Assembly (NCBI GenBank): GCA_036924285.1
Contig: JAYKYS010000015.1
Location: forward strand, 7,998,001 to 8,062,000
Direction of reading: 5' to 3'
Length of the DNA stretch: 64,000 nucleotides
Source: Asterella californica
Lineage: Eukaryota; Streptophyta; Marchantiopsida; Marchantiales; Aytoniaceae
This document shows positions 46,303 to 58,700 of this stretch, in pieces; within the stretch, counting starts at the first letter, position 1, and each line of letters begins with the position of its first letter. The notes beneath the pieces are model-generated. The model saw only the letters and a list, made by a program, of their open reading frames with translations. It did no database searches and was not told the origin of the DNA. The translations under genes were made by a program, and so were the position numbers.

Positions 46303-47665
46303 ATGGAAGCCGTGCCGACTGGGATGGATGAGATGAAAGCATTGCTGAAGAAGTTGGAAGATCGACTTGAGCAAGTGGAAGTTGATAACAAGATGCTTAA
46401 GGTGGATTTAGCTCAAGGAAAGACAATACATAAGAAAGAAGCAGAGGTTCATATACCATAGACCGAACAAGTTTAGGATTTAACCCTGCTAGGTGAAATA
46501 GCGGCTGATATTGCTCAAGCAGATAAGAATGAAAGTTTGTCAAGGAAGGTGCAAGTTAATACTGTAGAAGGTAGTTCAGCCAAGGAAGGACCTAAGAGGA
46601 AAATCAAGTGGGCTGAACCAGCAACGCCGTCTGTCTTTTTAACAATGAGAAAAGCTTTTCTAAGTTTGAGTTATGTGTTACTGAGATAGAGAATTACTTG
46701 GAGAATTTTGATGAGCGTAGTTAGTTCACCTATGCTGTTAGTAGACTGGAAGGAGAGGCTAAGGAATGGTACAGAGGTCAACGACGGATGAGGAGTTTGA
46801 ACGGTACAACTCTTGTGTCCACTTGGCCGGAGTTGAAAGATGAACTCGGACGACATTTGGCATCAGTTGATGAAGCTGCACAGTTTCGGCTAGAGCTCAT
46901 TCATTTGAGACAGACAAGGAGTATCATGCAGGACCTCCAGCTGTTTTCTGAGTTGATTACTCGTTCGCACATTGACTTGTTGTTTCACTTGAAGAAAGGT
47001 GTGCAAGGTTTCTATGCTAGTGTGTTTGATAGTTGGGTTATGTTTCACAAGTCCAAGGACACGCAAGACTTGTTTGCATATTTGGAAGCAACAGAGAACA
47101 CTAGGGAACGTAACTATACTGTGCAGCCCTCCAAATTTCAGCGTGGAACAAGGTGGCGAGCCTAGTAGAGGATTTTGACGAAATCTTCAAGGACAGAGAA
47201 CGTCCTCTCATAGTATGGGTGGTAGAGGACGTGGTGGTAGAAGATTTGGAGCATCAAGAAGAAGATTCCTTCTTGGATCTCAGCAATGAGGAGCTACTCG
47301 TGGTCCCTCCAAACACGACCTACTGGATCTTATGCATCTAATGCAGGATCAAACAAAGCTTCGACTTCAGGGGCTAGGAGCAGTGGAGCTAGCAGTGCTA
47401 CATCTTCAAGGACTATCATCTGTTTCCGATGTGGATGTGATGGTCATATTTCTCGTGAGTGTCCTCAACGTTCAACAACGAGCAATGATTGTGGTTTGAC
47501 AACTGAAGAGACAATGAGTGTTGAAGAACTTGTCGGGGTAACTACGGGAGTAGAGGTATATGCTGGTGAGCATTTGGTAGAACATGAAGATTTTCTATCA
47601 TGGGTTGAAGTGAAAGTCAGAAATCAACAATGTTGTTTGCTTATTGATACTGGAGCAAACGAATG
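46303..47665 (+). pseudogene. Gag and start of protease of the chromovirus (broken)
   Basis: Coding begins at ATG 46303 with a coiled-coil stretch (MKALLKKLEDRLEQVEVDNK), then breaks near 46461. The capsid-like domain is open at 46788-47165 (STWPELKDELGRHLA, FRLELIHLRQT). After a basic Gly/Ser-rich linker comes a CCHC zinc knuckle (CFRCGCDGHISREC) at about 47410-47460. The protease active site LLIDTGAN lies at about 47638-47662, directly before a TGA. The protease continues in another frame from 47663 (VTVGGITMKHEFLVMNLGD). Confidence 0.75.
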
Positions 47666-49560
47666 AATGTCTTGGATGAGAAATTATTCAGGACCTTAGG
47701 GGTAACTAGAACCAAGATTATGAGCTCACTGTTGGTAAGGTTTGTGCAAGGTAGCACAACCGTTACAGAGAAGCTCATAAGTGTTTCTGTTACCGTTGGA
47801 GGGATAACTATGAAGCATGAATTCCTAGTTATGAACTTAGGTGACACAATCGATAATATCTTGTCATAGTCTTGGTTACAAGAGACCAAGGCAAAGCTAG
47901 ATGTACAAAAAGAGAACATCATAGTTATAGATCGATGGGGCTTGAGGCAACCACATCCATTGATCATGAAAGAGAGACCCAAAGAGCCAAACCATGCTGC
48001 TCGTAGGTTCCAACGAGCTAAGGTGGCATTTCAGATCTGCACAACCAGATATTTTGGAAAGCAGATCAAGTCGGTTGACGAAGCTTAGATTGCAGTGATG
48101 TCTAATCCAAGGTGGAGACGTATGAGGAAGATTGTGTTGCTACTCTTCTCATACATCTTAATATGTAAATACTTATTGAGAGACATTCTCACATAATGCT
48201 GGATCTAGTTGCCACCAGACCTTCCTTCGAGAAGAGCTTTGGATCATGCTATTGATCTGGTCCCTGGAGCTACACCCGTTGCAGTGTCATCAAGACGAAT
48301 GTCGTTTCATGAGCTAATCGAGCTAAAGATTCAGTTGAAAGAGTTGATAGTTCACGGTATCTTACGACCTAGTATATCATCTTATGATGCCCCAGTGTTG
48401 TTCGTGGTCAAGAAAGATGATGATATTCGCATGTGTGTAGACTATCGTGCACTTAATAAAGTTACTGTCAAGAACAAATATCTTCTTTCTCTCATGGATG
48501 AAACCACCTATCGATTGATCACAGGAAGGTACTTCACTAAGTTGGATTCGCGTTCTGGATATCACCAAATCCGGATCAAAGAAGGAGATGAAGAGAAGAC
48601 AGTTGTAAGGACGATATATGGCTTGTTTGAGTACAGAGTGTTGCCGTTTGGATTATCGAATGCACATGGTATATTTTGTAGGCTGATGAACTAAGTCTTC
48701 AGAGATCTTTTGAATGAGAGTGTTATCTTGTACGGGGACGATATCATCATCTTCTCATCCACTTGGGATCAACATCTAATAGATGTTGAAACAATGTTTA
48801 AGCGTCTAGAAGCACACCAACTGTATCTCAAGAAGAACAAGTGGTCTTTTGGACAAGAAAGTGTGGTGTTTCTAGGATGTTTGATTGATGCGCAAGGTAT
48901 TCATCCTTACGGAGCCAAGATTTGAGCTATTATCGAATAGAAGAGACATGAGAGTGTTCATGAGCTCTAATTTTTTCTTGGTTTAGCTACATACTTTTGA
49001 CGCTTTGTTTATCAATTTGCACATAAAGCCGCACCTTTGTTTGGCTTATTGCGCAAGACGTCTAAGGTTATTTGGAACCCAGCAGCTGAAAGAGCGTTCC
49101 AAAAGTTGAAATAAGCACTGATAGAAATATCCATGCTAGCTCTTCCAAAGATGAGAGAACATTTCGAGGTTCACACAGATGCTTCCCAGTGGACCATTGG
49201 AGGAGTATTGATGCAAAAAAACATCCAGCGGCTTACAAAAGTCACAAGTTTTCAGAAACTGAGGTAATTGGTCTGCTCATGAACAGGAGATGTTTATAGT
49301 TGTTAATTGTATGAAACGTTAGGAGCATTATTTGTTGCCAAGCAAAGTCACTGTTGTGACGGACTGTGAGGATAATACATACTTTTAGAGTAAACAACAG
49401 AGATGGCAAGTGGAACTTACACGTTTTGATATCGAACGACGGTATCAAAAGGAGAAAGAAAACATTTCAGTAGATGTGCTAAGACGTGTCCAAGCGTTCA
49501 CAACTCAGGACACAAGTGAAGATCTCTTGGATGAATCCGACTAGCATTACCAGATGATCC
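47666..49560 (+). pseudogene. Protease remainder, reverse transcriptase and RNase H of the chromovirus (broken)
   Basis: Protease sequence is open to 47869. RT is recognisable at 48209-48925: LPSRRALDHAIDLVPGA, MCVDYRALNKVTV, FTKLDSRSGYHQIRI, LPFGLSNAHGIF. After an in-frame TAA near 48692 comes the polymerase box YGDDIIIF in place of the more usual Gypsy YxDD. RNase H is visible at about 48990-49500 (FEVHTDASQWTIGGVLMQ) with frame breaks and stops. Confidence 0.8.
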
Positions 49561-49679
49561 TCAAGCTCAACGTTGGACAAGTCAACAAGAGAGAGATCCA
49601 TTGGTACGTAATCTCTCATTCCGCAATGATCTTTAGTTTTATAAGCAAACTAAAGTGTATGTTCTAATTGGATCGCTAA

Positions 49680-50050
49680 GGACACTGGTCATGCAAGAAT
49701 GTCATGATTGTGAACTAGTTGGACATGGAGGACATAATAGAACGTTGCAACAAGTTAAGGAGCAGTTCTATTGATCGTTCATGTTAGAGGATGTAGTCAA
49801 GTACATGCAGACTTGCTTGACATGTCAGCAACAACGAACTGAGCGAAAGAGACTTGTAAGGTTGCTGAGACTTTTATCAATACCTGATAGGCCTTGGGAG
49901 AGCATAAGCATGGACTTATGCATTGATTTGTCAGAATCAGGAGGTTTTGATGCATTGTTAGTTGTCATAGATCGTTTTAGCAAGCAAGCTCACCTCATCT
50001 CATGTAAGGAAGCAGTGACTTCAAGTAGTGACTATCATTCATGTTTCTAA
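49680..50050 (+). pseudogene. Integrase fragment of the chromovirus (core deleted)
   Basis: The HHCC zinc-binding region is recognisable (ECHDCELVGHGGHNRT and CLTCQQQR), followed by the start of the catalytic core with its first Asp (WESISMDLCIDL) and VVIDRFSKQAHLI. Sequence then jumps within a few tens of bases to the C-terminal part. The second Asp and the Glu of the DDE triad are missing, so this copy cannot encode a working integrase. Confidence 0.8.
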
Positions 50051-50111
50051 CTTAAAAGCGTTCCGCGAGGAACTAGAGTCATTGTCAAGAAGATATCAAA
50101 AATGACAACCG

Positions 50112-50357
50112 GTGTTAGAAGCATTTCCAAGAGTCGACGATCTTGAGTTGATTGAGATAATAGATCATCGAGCATCATCGAATCCATATGGAGCTGGAGA
50201 ACCTGTTATTCAATATCTGTGTCGTTGGACATGTAGAGTTCCAAGATTGGTAAGTGAAGCTTGGGAGTTCTTGGATGATCTAGCACTATACAAGTTCTAT
50301 GAGCTACTACGTAGATATTTTGCGAGACGACAGTCCGCAGTGGTCTCTTCCAACTAA
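50112..50357 (+). pseudogene. Chromodomain at the end of the chromovirus pol
   Basis: The 81-codon frame has the layout of a chromodomain: ELIEIIDHRASS, then YLCRWT in the place of the usual YLV-K/R-W, then SEAWEFLDDLA and FYELLRRYFARR as the C-terminal helix. Chromodomains at the integrase C-terminus define chromoviruses and bind methylated histone H3. Two of the three aromatic cage positions are plausible; the third is uncertain. Confidence 0.65.
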
Positions 50358-50782
50358 GCAGTGGATTGAATCGAGTCATAAGAGTCATGTCGAAGGGGCT
50401 TTTAAGGACACTGGAACCAAGTAGATCTGATCAATCTGCTCGTCTAAAGGTGGAGTTGTGATCTACTGACTGCTTATGACTGTCGGATGTCAATCAGATT
50501 TAGGTTGAAGTTACTATGGTGTATCATAGTAAGGAGGTGGATAAAAAAGAACTGACAAGTTCATCACCTGGAAGCTAGGGTTCTGTCTCATCCGAAACCT
50601 TCAATAAATACTCAGTAATGGAGCATTGCTATAAGAAAAGTTGATGTAAAAGCTCTAAGAAAGAGCTTAATCTTACCTTGGATAGGGTAGTGTTTTTCTA
50701 GATCGAGAAAGTGTTGTTCTTAATGTGATATTGCAGATACTGCAGTTCAATGGAAGAGCTGCATTTTGTTGATTGGGACGGT

Positions 50783-51729
50783 TGTAACGTCATTTTTTAT
50801 TAACTCTTGACCATGAACAATGATTAACATGCACGTGGTGAGGGCTGTTGGGTCTAGAAGAGGAGGTTGCGCATTCGATACAAAAGGGGGTGTGAACCTT
50901 AAAAGAGACAGTTTTTTAAGATATCAATAGAGAGAGAGTTGCGAGAAGTGGAGTTTCTAGAGAAGGTTAGGGAAAGCAGAGGAAGACCAAACTCAGAGTT
51001 GAAGCTGCTTGAGAGAGACTAGTCTAGAATTGGATCAGCAGTATTTTGACTGTAACTGTGAGAGGTTAAGCATGTTAAATCAAAAGTACTTTCAAGAGAG
51101 ATTTCAATGGACTTGAAGGAAATTTAATTCTTTGGAGAAATTTATGCATGAGAATCTAACGTATGGAGTACGGATTGAGGAGCCAGATAATTTATCAGCT
51201 CAAGAGTCTTCTACGACCTATGTCAGCAAATAAACGCCGAGTAATACTTATGAGTCTTTGATTTTACCGTTCGTGTGAGAATAAAGCTTGGATTGGTGTG
51301 CTGAAGTGGAATTGCAAGTGCTTGGTGTGGAATTCGCTCTGCTCTTCTGTAATTATCATGTTTTCTGTTTGCAGACGACTATTGGAGGTTATAGTTTAGT
51401 CAATAACTTCTTTTGATCTTTGACGTTCTGACTTTATCACCAGTAGTGAAAGTATTGTCCAAATATCTTTCAATCCTCGACCAGAGCAGTTCCGTTTGCA
51501 TTCTCAGATCTCAGATTAAGAAATCAAGACTAAACAAATCGTGATTATTTATGCAGCTGTCAAAGGTCACATTAGACTGGTCAGTTCTCTTAAAACAATT
51601 TAGCCGTTACCAAGCTTTTGATGTTGACTAACAGACGGTTAAATGAACTTGATCTGGAGACAAAAAAAAATATATAAGTGTTCAAGGAGATTCTCGTTCG
51701 AAGACTATAATCTGGGGTCGAACCTTACC
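50783..51729 (+). repeat. 3' LTR of the chromovirus
   Basis: Homologous to 45315-46252 throughout, with an extra stretch near 51520-51560 (aaatcgtgattatttatgcagct) and a deletion of about 40 bp near the end. The right boundary is set where 'tcgaacctta' matches the end 'tcgaacgtta' of the 5' LTR. Confidence 0.75.
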
Positions 51730-52899
51730 GCTGTCTGTTGTATTTATCCACTTTACTTATCCGGAGTTGTATCCGCTTGGCCTAGACTTCACATTGGCCT
51801 GGACTCCACCAATCGACTCGTCGACAAGCTGAACGATAGCATTCTATGCATAGCAAGATGAATCTCTGGTCGTATGGAGTCTGGAATCTGGATTCAGTTC
51901 AGCCGCAGAATCTCCTATATGATTGCTGCATATACCATACATAGCACCGTTTCTCAAACCGGGTCTGGAGGGAAGGGTGGTCATGGTCATAGGCATGGGC
52001 ATGGGCAGCCTTCGGTTTTAGGACCTAGATGTATGTATCTACTCTTGAGGATTACGAGCTTACCGCATGTGATGAAGATGAACCCCCTTCACTGGAAGCA
52101 CCCCTTGAAACTCCAGATTAGCCCTGATTCTGAACAATGTCAACCGTTAGATGAGCTTGGACGGTGCGAGCTGATGGTCGTAGATCGAGCGTCGAGCAGG
52201 CCTCTCCCAGTCATGAACAAGAGAGTTGTGCCCCCACATGACTGCTCAAAGTCAAGTTAGTGTCATACAAACGTCATTGCATGAATCCAGTCTAGGCGTA
52301 TTGTTATGTGGCCGTCAATATTCTGCTCGGGCCTTACTGCAATGAGGGAGTCACAGTTTTCAGGTTATGAATACGAATGAATTCGTATTCATTCATTCGT
52401 TCCTTCTTAACTTGGTCACAGCATACTGTATAAAGGAAGAGTAGGGGGAAGTTCTTGACTTGGCAAAAGTTCTGACTTCCTCCGGTAGAGCAGAGAGATC
52501 TCTGAAAGTTCTCTCTCTAACTTAAGACTTGGCGCGTTCACGTGCTAATCAGATGATAGCTAACAAACTTGCCTCGCTGCACTATTTCCTCCACATCACC
52601 ACAAACCCTAAGTTTTCTCTCCTCTTACTTCTGTCTTGTCTCCTTTAGTTTCGTTTCGTTTGATTTTCGTGGGAGAGAACTGCTGCAGGCGATGCACCAT
52701 ATTCTCCATTTTGGGAGGCGGTAGCCCAATCAGCAAGTAGCAGGAAGGCAAGGCACGGCATGGCAGTACGTTACCTGGAGTTACCTGTAGAGAGAACGCA
52801 CATGACGTGACATGGAGGAGGCGCTGACTTTTCTTACCTTCGCTTGGCTAGAGGGAACGTTGAATCATATATAGGAGAACGTAAGAAAGCATTGTTCTG

Positions 52900-53345
52900 G
52901 TTCTAATTGATTAGGTCATGATTCAGAGGAGGAGTTGAGCACAACTTTTCATGTGAAGGTTTGCTAAACAAATACCCACCTGAGTGGGAAACACTCTTTC
53001 TGTCTATCTTCCATGATTGTCCAGCGAGTTAGAATCTTAGCAAGTTAGAATCTTTTTGGATGCACGCTAAACACCAAATCCGAAATGCCAAATCCATCGC
53101 CTGTAACTTGAGAAAATGAGCCAAGTAACTGAAGAAAATGGACTTCTGAATGATGAAAAGAAAGGAAAATCAGATCAGATCAGAACAAGGAAGCACGTCT
53201 GACAATGGACAGCATCCGGAGCGAAGGCTCCAAACTCCTAAAGGATCAGAGAAAGGAATCCCACTTCTCTCGACCATTTCAGCGAACTAAACCGTGCGTT
53301 CGTTGCATGTCAGGGCACCTGGATAATAGAAGGTGGGCAGAATGA
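52900..53345 (+). pseudogene. Possible LTR-retrotransposon gag relic
   Basis: Two pieces look like gag: LLNKYPPEWETLFLSI (about 52958-53010), as in Copia-type gag, and CVRCMSGHLDNRRW (about 53290-53335), close to a zinc knuckle but lacking its last Cys. Stops and frameshifts separate them. No RT or LTR was found nearby, so this is weak. Confidence 0.3.
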
Positions 53346-54419
53346 AGGACACCTTGACCACATCCAGCGGCTTTCGGTCGGCCGCACCAAATGGCACATC
53401 CGGACAGATCTACACGCAGCTAAAGAGCTGAAATAGAACCAGCAGGGACCTATCACGGGGAAGCGGACCGATACTGTCGAATCTTATGAGCACTCTGCCA
53501 TGTCTCCATTCTTTTCTCTGGTTTTTAACACTTTCAGCTACACCGTCAGCAGCGCTAGAGACAATCAGCATCTTGAGAACAGCAATCAAGGCAGACTAAT
53601 ATGGCTTAGTACCAGTATCATAGCACGTTCGAGGATGAGACGGGTAATTATAGATTAATATCAAGACTACCGTCGCGCGTCAATCCCCATTTTCTCCTTC
53701 TAGGAATATGATATCATATGCTCGGAGAACAACACATGTCTGAAGAAAATGAGACACTGACCTGAATGTGCCGCAAGTGCAAGTGCACGTTTTGGGAGCC
53801 AAAGCTGATTTGAGTTTTGTCTGCCCCAGTGCTCATGATCAAAGTCATCACAGCAGAAACACGTAGCGTATCGGCAGAACAACTCAAATCCGTAAAGACC
53901 TTTAACGGATTCGTCATGTTCATTATCAAGAGCAGGACATCCATAATCTACCACCTGAAGAGAGAGAAGATTTGCACGACCGGTTGAGAAAATCTTGCTA
54001 TTACACACCGGCGCTTGTGAAAGGAAGTAGTTCAACTGCAGACTTTATTGAAATGATAATCCCGGGATTTATACCTTTGATCAGACCAGGTCACTGAAGT
54101 ATACTTTCCGCAGCTGAAAGTGATAGGGAGACCGCGGCTGGAGCGGCGTAAGGCTTCGATTCATATTAGTTCTCGGATGACAACATCCAAAGTTCATAAC
54201 TAAAGACGCAATTGGAAAAGAAATTCACTTCTGATGGACGCCTGGTAACTGATCTCTTACGTCATTTCCCCCTGGTGACGTAAGGGTCGAGGCTGACGGT
54301 GGGGTTGTTGGGGCTACCCGAGTCTCAGTCTGTCCGCCCCCCTGCTTTGTAGGGTCACAGTCGAGCTCGTGATGAATCCCAGAGAGCCAGTGGTACAGAG
54401 TTCTACAGACGGGAGTCAT

Positions 54420-54585
54420 GAAACTTGTATGGGTTATGATCAAGAAAGACGCCGCCCAGTCGGTACAGAGTGATGATCAAGACTCCCTGTCACTCCTTTT
54501 CCGAAACTTGTATGGGTTATGATCAAGAAAGACGCCGCCCAGTCGGTACAGAGTGATGATCAAGACTCCCTGTCACTCCTTTTCC
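54420..54585. repeat. Perfect 83-bp tandem duplication
   Basis: 54420-54502 and 54503-54585 appear identical (gaaacttgtatgggtt ... ctccttttcc). Perfect identity means a very recent duplication, or an assembly artefact. Confidence 0.9.
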
Positions 54586-55713
54586 GATATCCACCCTCCC
54601 ATCTGATGCTCAGAATCATGATCGAGGATCACTGGCTCTTTCGCCGGGTCCTCTTCCCCGAACACCCAGATTGGTTCCCAAGGTGGTGTTTAACGGAGAT
54701 TTGGATCATACCAATTTCGAACCTGCTAAGTATTAACTTTCACCGTCTTTTCAGTTTCTTTCGCGTCCTGCTGGTACACGCGAACAGTTAGCTTAGAGCA
54801 CCAAAAGTGAGTTTCGTTCCCTGGGTGGAAAACATCATCTTTGTGCACAGCTGGTCCCGGCAGGTTCATGTGGTTGGAGCGTCCAGCATTCAAGTTTCGT
54901 TTTCTGCCTTCGCATACTTCCCATCGTTCTCGTCCTGCTGAGTTAGGAAGCACAAAACACCATCTGTTCAGTCTGGCTGGATCGAACAATCTGCATATTA
55001 AACAGCGTATATATAGGACGGTCTGTTAGCTGAACCCTAGCTGTTGTTTAGAAAAGCCCGCAGATTGGAAGATTACCAACAATCATGCTCCCGGCCATCT
55101 CCGGAAAAAAACTGGCTCAACATTTCACAGACGTAACAAACGATACCGACATGCACGCGAGACGAGAACTGTACTCAACCATTGTTCCTTACTCTCGCTG
55201 TAACAAATGCTTATTTCTTGTAGGACAACGATACATTCCATGCCAAACTCACAGTTCCTCTCCTCATAACGCGCCACATCTCGTGATTCGAGGCAGCTCC
55301 ACCAATGTGACAAGCGACAAGGCAACTTAGTCTACAAATTCGTACTCTCGTTCCTTAACGTTCCAGAAACTAATGTAGTCTGTGTACACCGAGTATACCG
55401 TGATTGTTAACCCACGTATGATGCTCATTTATTCAGTGGTTTGTTCAAGAGTCGACCGATGTGCCTGTCATCTTGGAGCAGGTGAGACAATAGGCTGATG
55501 TAGTGTGAGCTTACCCTTCCACAGTAAAAATGATAGAACAAACAGCGCAGTGCTAGAAATCGACTACAGTATTACTTAGACTAGGTACAGTTTCAGCGGT
55601 GACAGGAGAGCTTAATTGTTGACGGGGTGAGACAGTTTTTAAGCACCAGATTCCAGCTTCAACCACCGTGAAATAGCCTAGAAAAAATGTCGTCTGATTG
55701 AATATTTCTGACT

Positions 55714-58700
55714 TCAGTCATCCGCCCACTTGACACCATGCTGGGCACCAAGATAATATGCTCCAATTGGTCCTCTTCCACCAAAAGTGTACAGTTCAGG
55801 AGCAACCTTCTCATTCTCGATCTCCTCAAGCAAGGGTGTGAGGATCTCCCAGCTTGCTGCAAGCTCATCCCCACGGAGAAAAAGGTGGGTGTCACCGTCA
55901 ATCACATCCAGTATAAGGCGCTCGTACGAGTCTGGAACCTCCCCTTCGTATCTGCAGCAAAGCAAAACACGAAATGGAAGTCCGTAAAAGCTCTAAGCTT
56001 GTCGTGTCATCAGCGGGTTTCTCGATTTGAGAAGGAAAGTATATTTTCCTGAAAAATGACTAAGTTAAGCTCATCAACATGAACGTCAAAAGAGCTAATG
56101 GTCAGAACTGCTGGGTGCAGCAGTCACGTCCTTCGACGGGACGACAGGGTACTCAAAAGATGATAAAAGATTAGCTCATATCTACAGTGGAAGTTCCTTC
56201 TCCATACGATCCTTCGGTCTCCCAACATCAAATCTTACTATCCCTGCACCTGTTTAGTCAAGATGAATCGGATGCTATTCCTGCCACAGGAAATACTCGC
56301 GTTCAGCCGGTTCTAGCCGGCCCACACTTCTAGTCATCTTGAACAAAATACAAGATGAGAAACTTGCCAAACTTGCCAATCTTACTATCCCTGCACCTGT
56401 TTAGTCAAGATGAATCGGATGCTACTCCTGGCACCGGAAATACTCGGTTTCAGCCGGTTCTGGCCGGCCCACACTTCTATTCATCTTGAACAATACAAGA
56501 TGAGAAATGAAGCCAAACTTGCCAGATCCAGACCTCCCAAGATCTTCATATAGTTGGGGATTCATTTCAAGATTTCAACTGAGCAACCACAGAAGTGGAC
56601 GGCGCGAGCCCGTGTTATCTAGTCTCCATCAGGCGCCAAATAGTAGAGTATCCGATTAATCACCTATCCTCACCAACAAGAAAAACTTATTGTGCTCTGC
56701 TATTTTGTTCAGAACTCTCTGCACTATACTAGGCAGAAACATATTAAGATAAGTTCAATACTCCGCTTATGGATAGACCCATCCATTCAGTCGTCTTTAC
56801 TCCATAATTCTTTGACATGTTCGTTCCCTGTATATCGTCTACCGCGCAGAAGGTAGAAAAATTACTTGCATACAGTCCGAAAATGATTCACCAAGCGGTA
56901 AGTGTGCCCTAGCAATCACTACTCTACCGAGAAAATAGTCTACATAGTTTTCCCGCATTCGCAATTCTTCTCAGATTAGCCCTAACCTTACAACAGTTCT
57001 AACTCACAACAACTATCGAACTGAATAAGCAGTATAGGACCAGTAAATCAATCAGCTCATGTGCGAGAGGTAAGTGTGATTATAAGTTGAGAAAAAAAAT
57101 TCACGCAGTATCATACATCCACTATGATCATTCGCACACGCTAGAGGTTACCCACAAATCTTACACTTTTAACCGTTGTTCTACTATCTGGTGACCAGAG
57201 TATGTTATCTGTTCGACAAAATCGCGCAGCTTGTGAAAATGCAGGAATCCAGCGCCAGTTTTGCTGAGCGAAATTTTAGGTGCCCGAATTAATTAGCTAA
57301 TATGGTATTACACAATGTTAACACGGCATGACTACGCAGGAAAGTACATATAGACGCCTCATAACTGCCAAAGTAACTTGAAGTCTGTTAAACTGGACAC
57401 TTCGATCAACACTGCAATATCTAGGGCATCCATGGGGCAGATAGAGTGTAGGATAATTACTTATCACTATACAGGAGATTGAGTTCAGACGAGTCCAGCT
57501 GCAAACCAAGTCCTGGAAGCTTGTTGTTGATCTTCAAGTATATAGCTTCATCCGGTTGCACACGTAAAACAAGTTCATTCGCTGCTGCGTCCAGATTATA
57601 TCCAAAACGCTCACGGTAGAGATTACCAGGGACGTGACGGAACTGAATGCGAATTTCCACTCTATTATCCATCAACATACAAGCGAGATCAGTATGTCAG
57701 ACAAAATGGTTTAGATGAGACAGGGAACATGCGTAGAGCCAGTTCATTGCTTCAAAATGCAGCCGGTTGAGAGGGGAGCTTACGTATGTTTGATGAGTCC
57801 CTTTCCCGCCTTCACCAAAAATGGGACACCGTCCCAACGGGCATTGTCAATGTATAGAATAGTTGCCACGAAGGTAGGAGTCAGACTGTTGTGACGGACA
57901 TCAGGCTCATCCAGGTAACCAGGAATCTTCGATTTTCCATCTTTGGAGATGCTTGCTTTATACTGGCCTAAAACTACATCGTCAAAGGTTGGCTTGCGCA
58001 TTGATCTCAACACCTTAACCTGTGATGACCAGTTGGACAACGGCATAGTAAGGATCTGCTGAAGGCTGATTTGAGTCCTCTGCTTGTCCCAATAAACAGA
58101 AAGGTATTGAACTTCGGTAGCCTTGTTTCAACAAAGAGCGCTTCTGAACACTGAAGTGAGGTTAGTGCAAACATGTAACCTTTTCATTCCGTATGTCTTC
58201 TCCATCAAGCGAAACAGGGGGCTCCATCGCAAAGAGGGCAATGGTCTGCAACATGTGACTCTGTACCAAGTCCCGTATGACTCCCTGTTCGTCAAAGTAC
58301 CTGAATAAATGAACGAATCCGATTCAGTGTCAACTGGGCCTCCGAAGACCTTCAAATCACGTTGTAACACATCTGCCGTCAATGCTTCTCATAGACCACG
58401 TTGCATTAATCCGAATCATCTACAAACAATAAGAAAACTCAACTTACACACTTAGCAAGTTCGAACTTTTCAACTTTTCAACGTTCAACTTTTACTACCA
58501 CCTCCGAAAGAGACTTCCTTCTCTACTATGACCAAGTTCTGCACAGTAAAACCAGATACATAACTCTGCTTTGAAGATAAGCTCTTCACGTCAAGTTTTC
58601 TGCATCTAAGTTTGGATAATCCTTCAACAAGTTGCGAACTGTCTAAAATTAGAGATAACACCTGTATATGCAAGTAGATGACTGTTCATCTGGACTTAAT

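Larger units (their letters stand above)
45315..51729 (+). mobile_element. Degenerate chromovirus (Ty3/Gypsy) with LTRs
   Basis: Two diverged direct repeats (45315-46252 and 50783-51729) frame a gag-pol region in Gypsy order: gag, zinc knuckle, protease, RT, RNase H, integrase, chromodomain. A primer-binding site like the initiator-Met one follows the 5' LTR. The LTR copies differ by many substitutions and indels, and the coding region has many stops and a large integrase deletion, so the insertion is old. Sequence before 50783 also includes 'ctaaaggtggagttg' near 50445, which could be the true polypurine tract. In that case the 3' LTR would begin earlier and the 5' LTR would be truncated. 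Confidence 0.85.
51730..55713. other. Spacer with small relics and repeats
   Basis: No intact gene is supported. It contains a possible gag relic (52900-53345) and a perfect 83-bp tandem duplication (54420-54585). A short palindrome lies at 52369-52390 (gaatacgaat, ga, attcgtattc). Minus-strand frames at 53700-54035 and 54726-54989 show no known motif. The stretch before 55713 holds the 3' flank of the minus-strand G6PDH gene. Confidence 0.4.
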
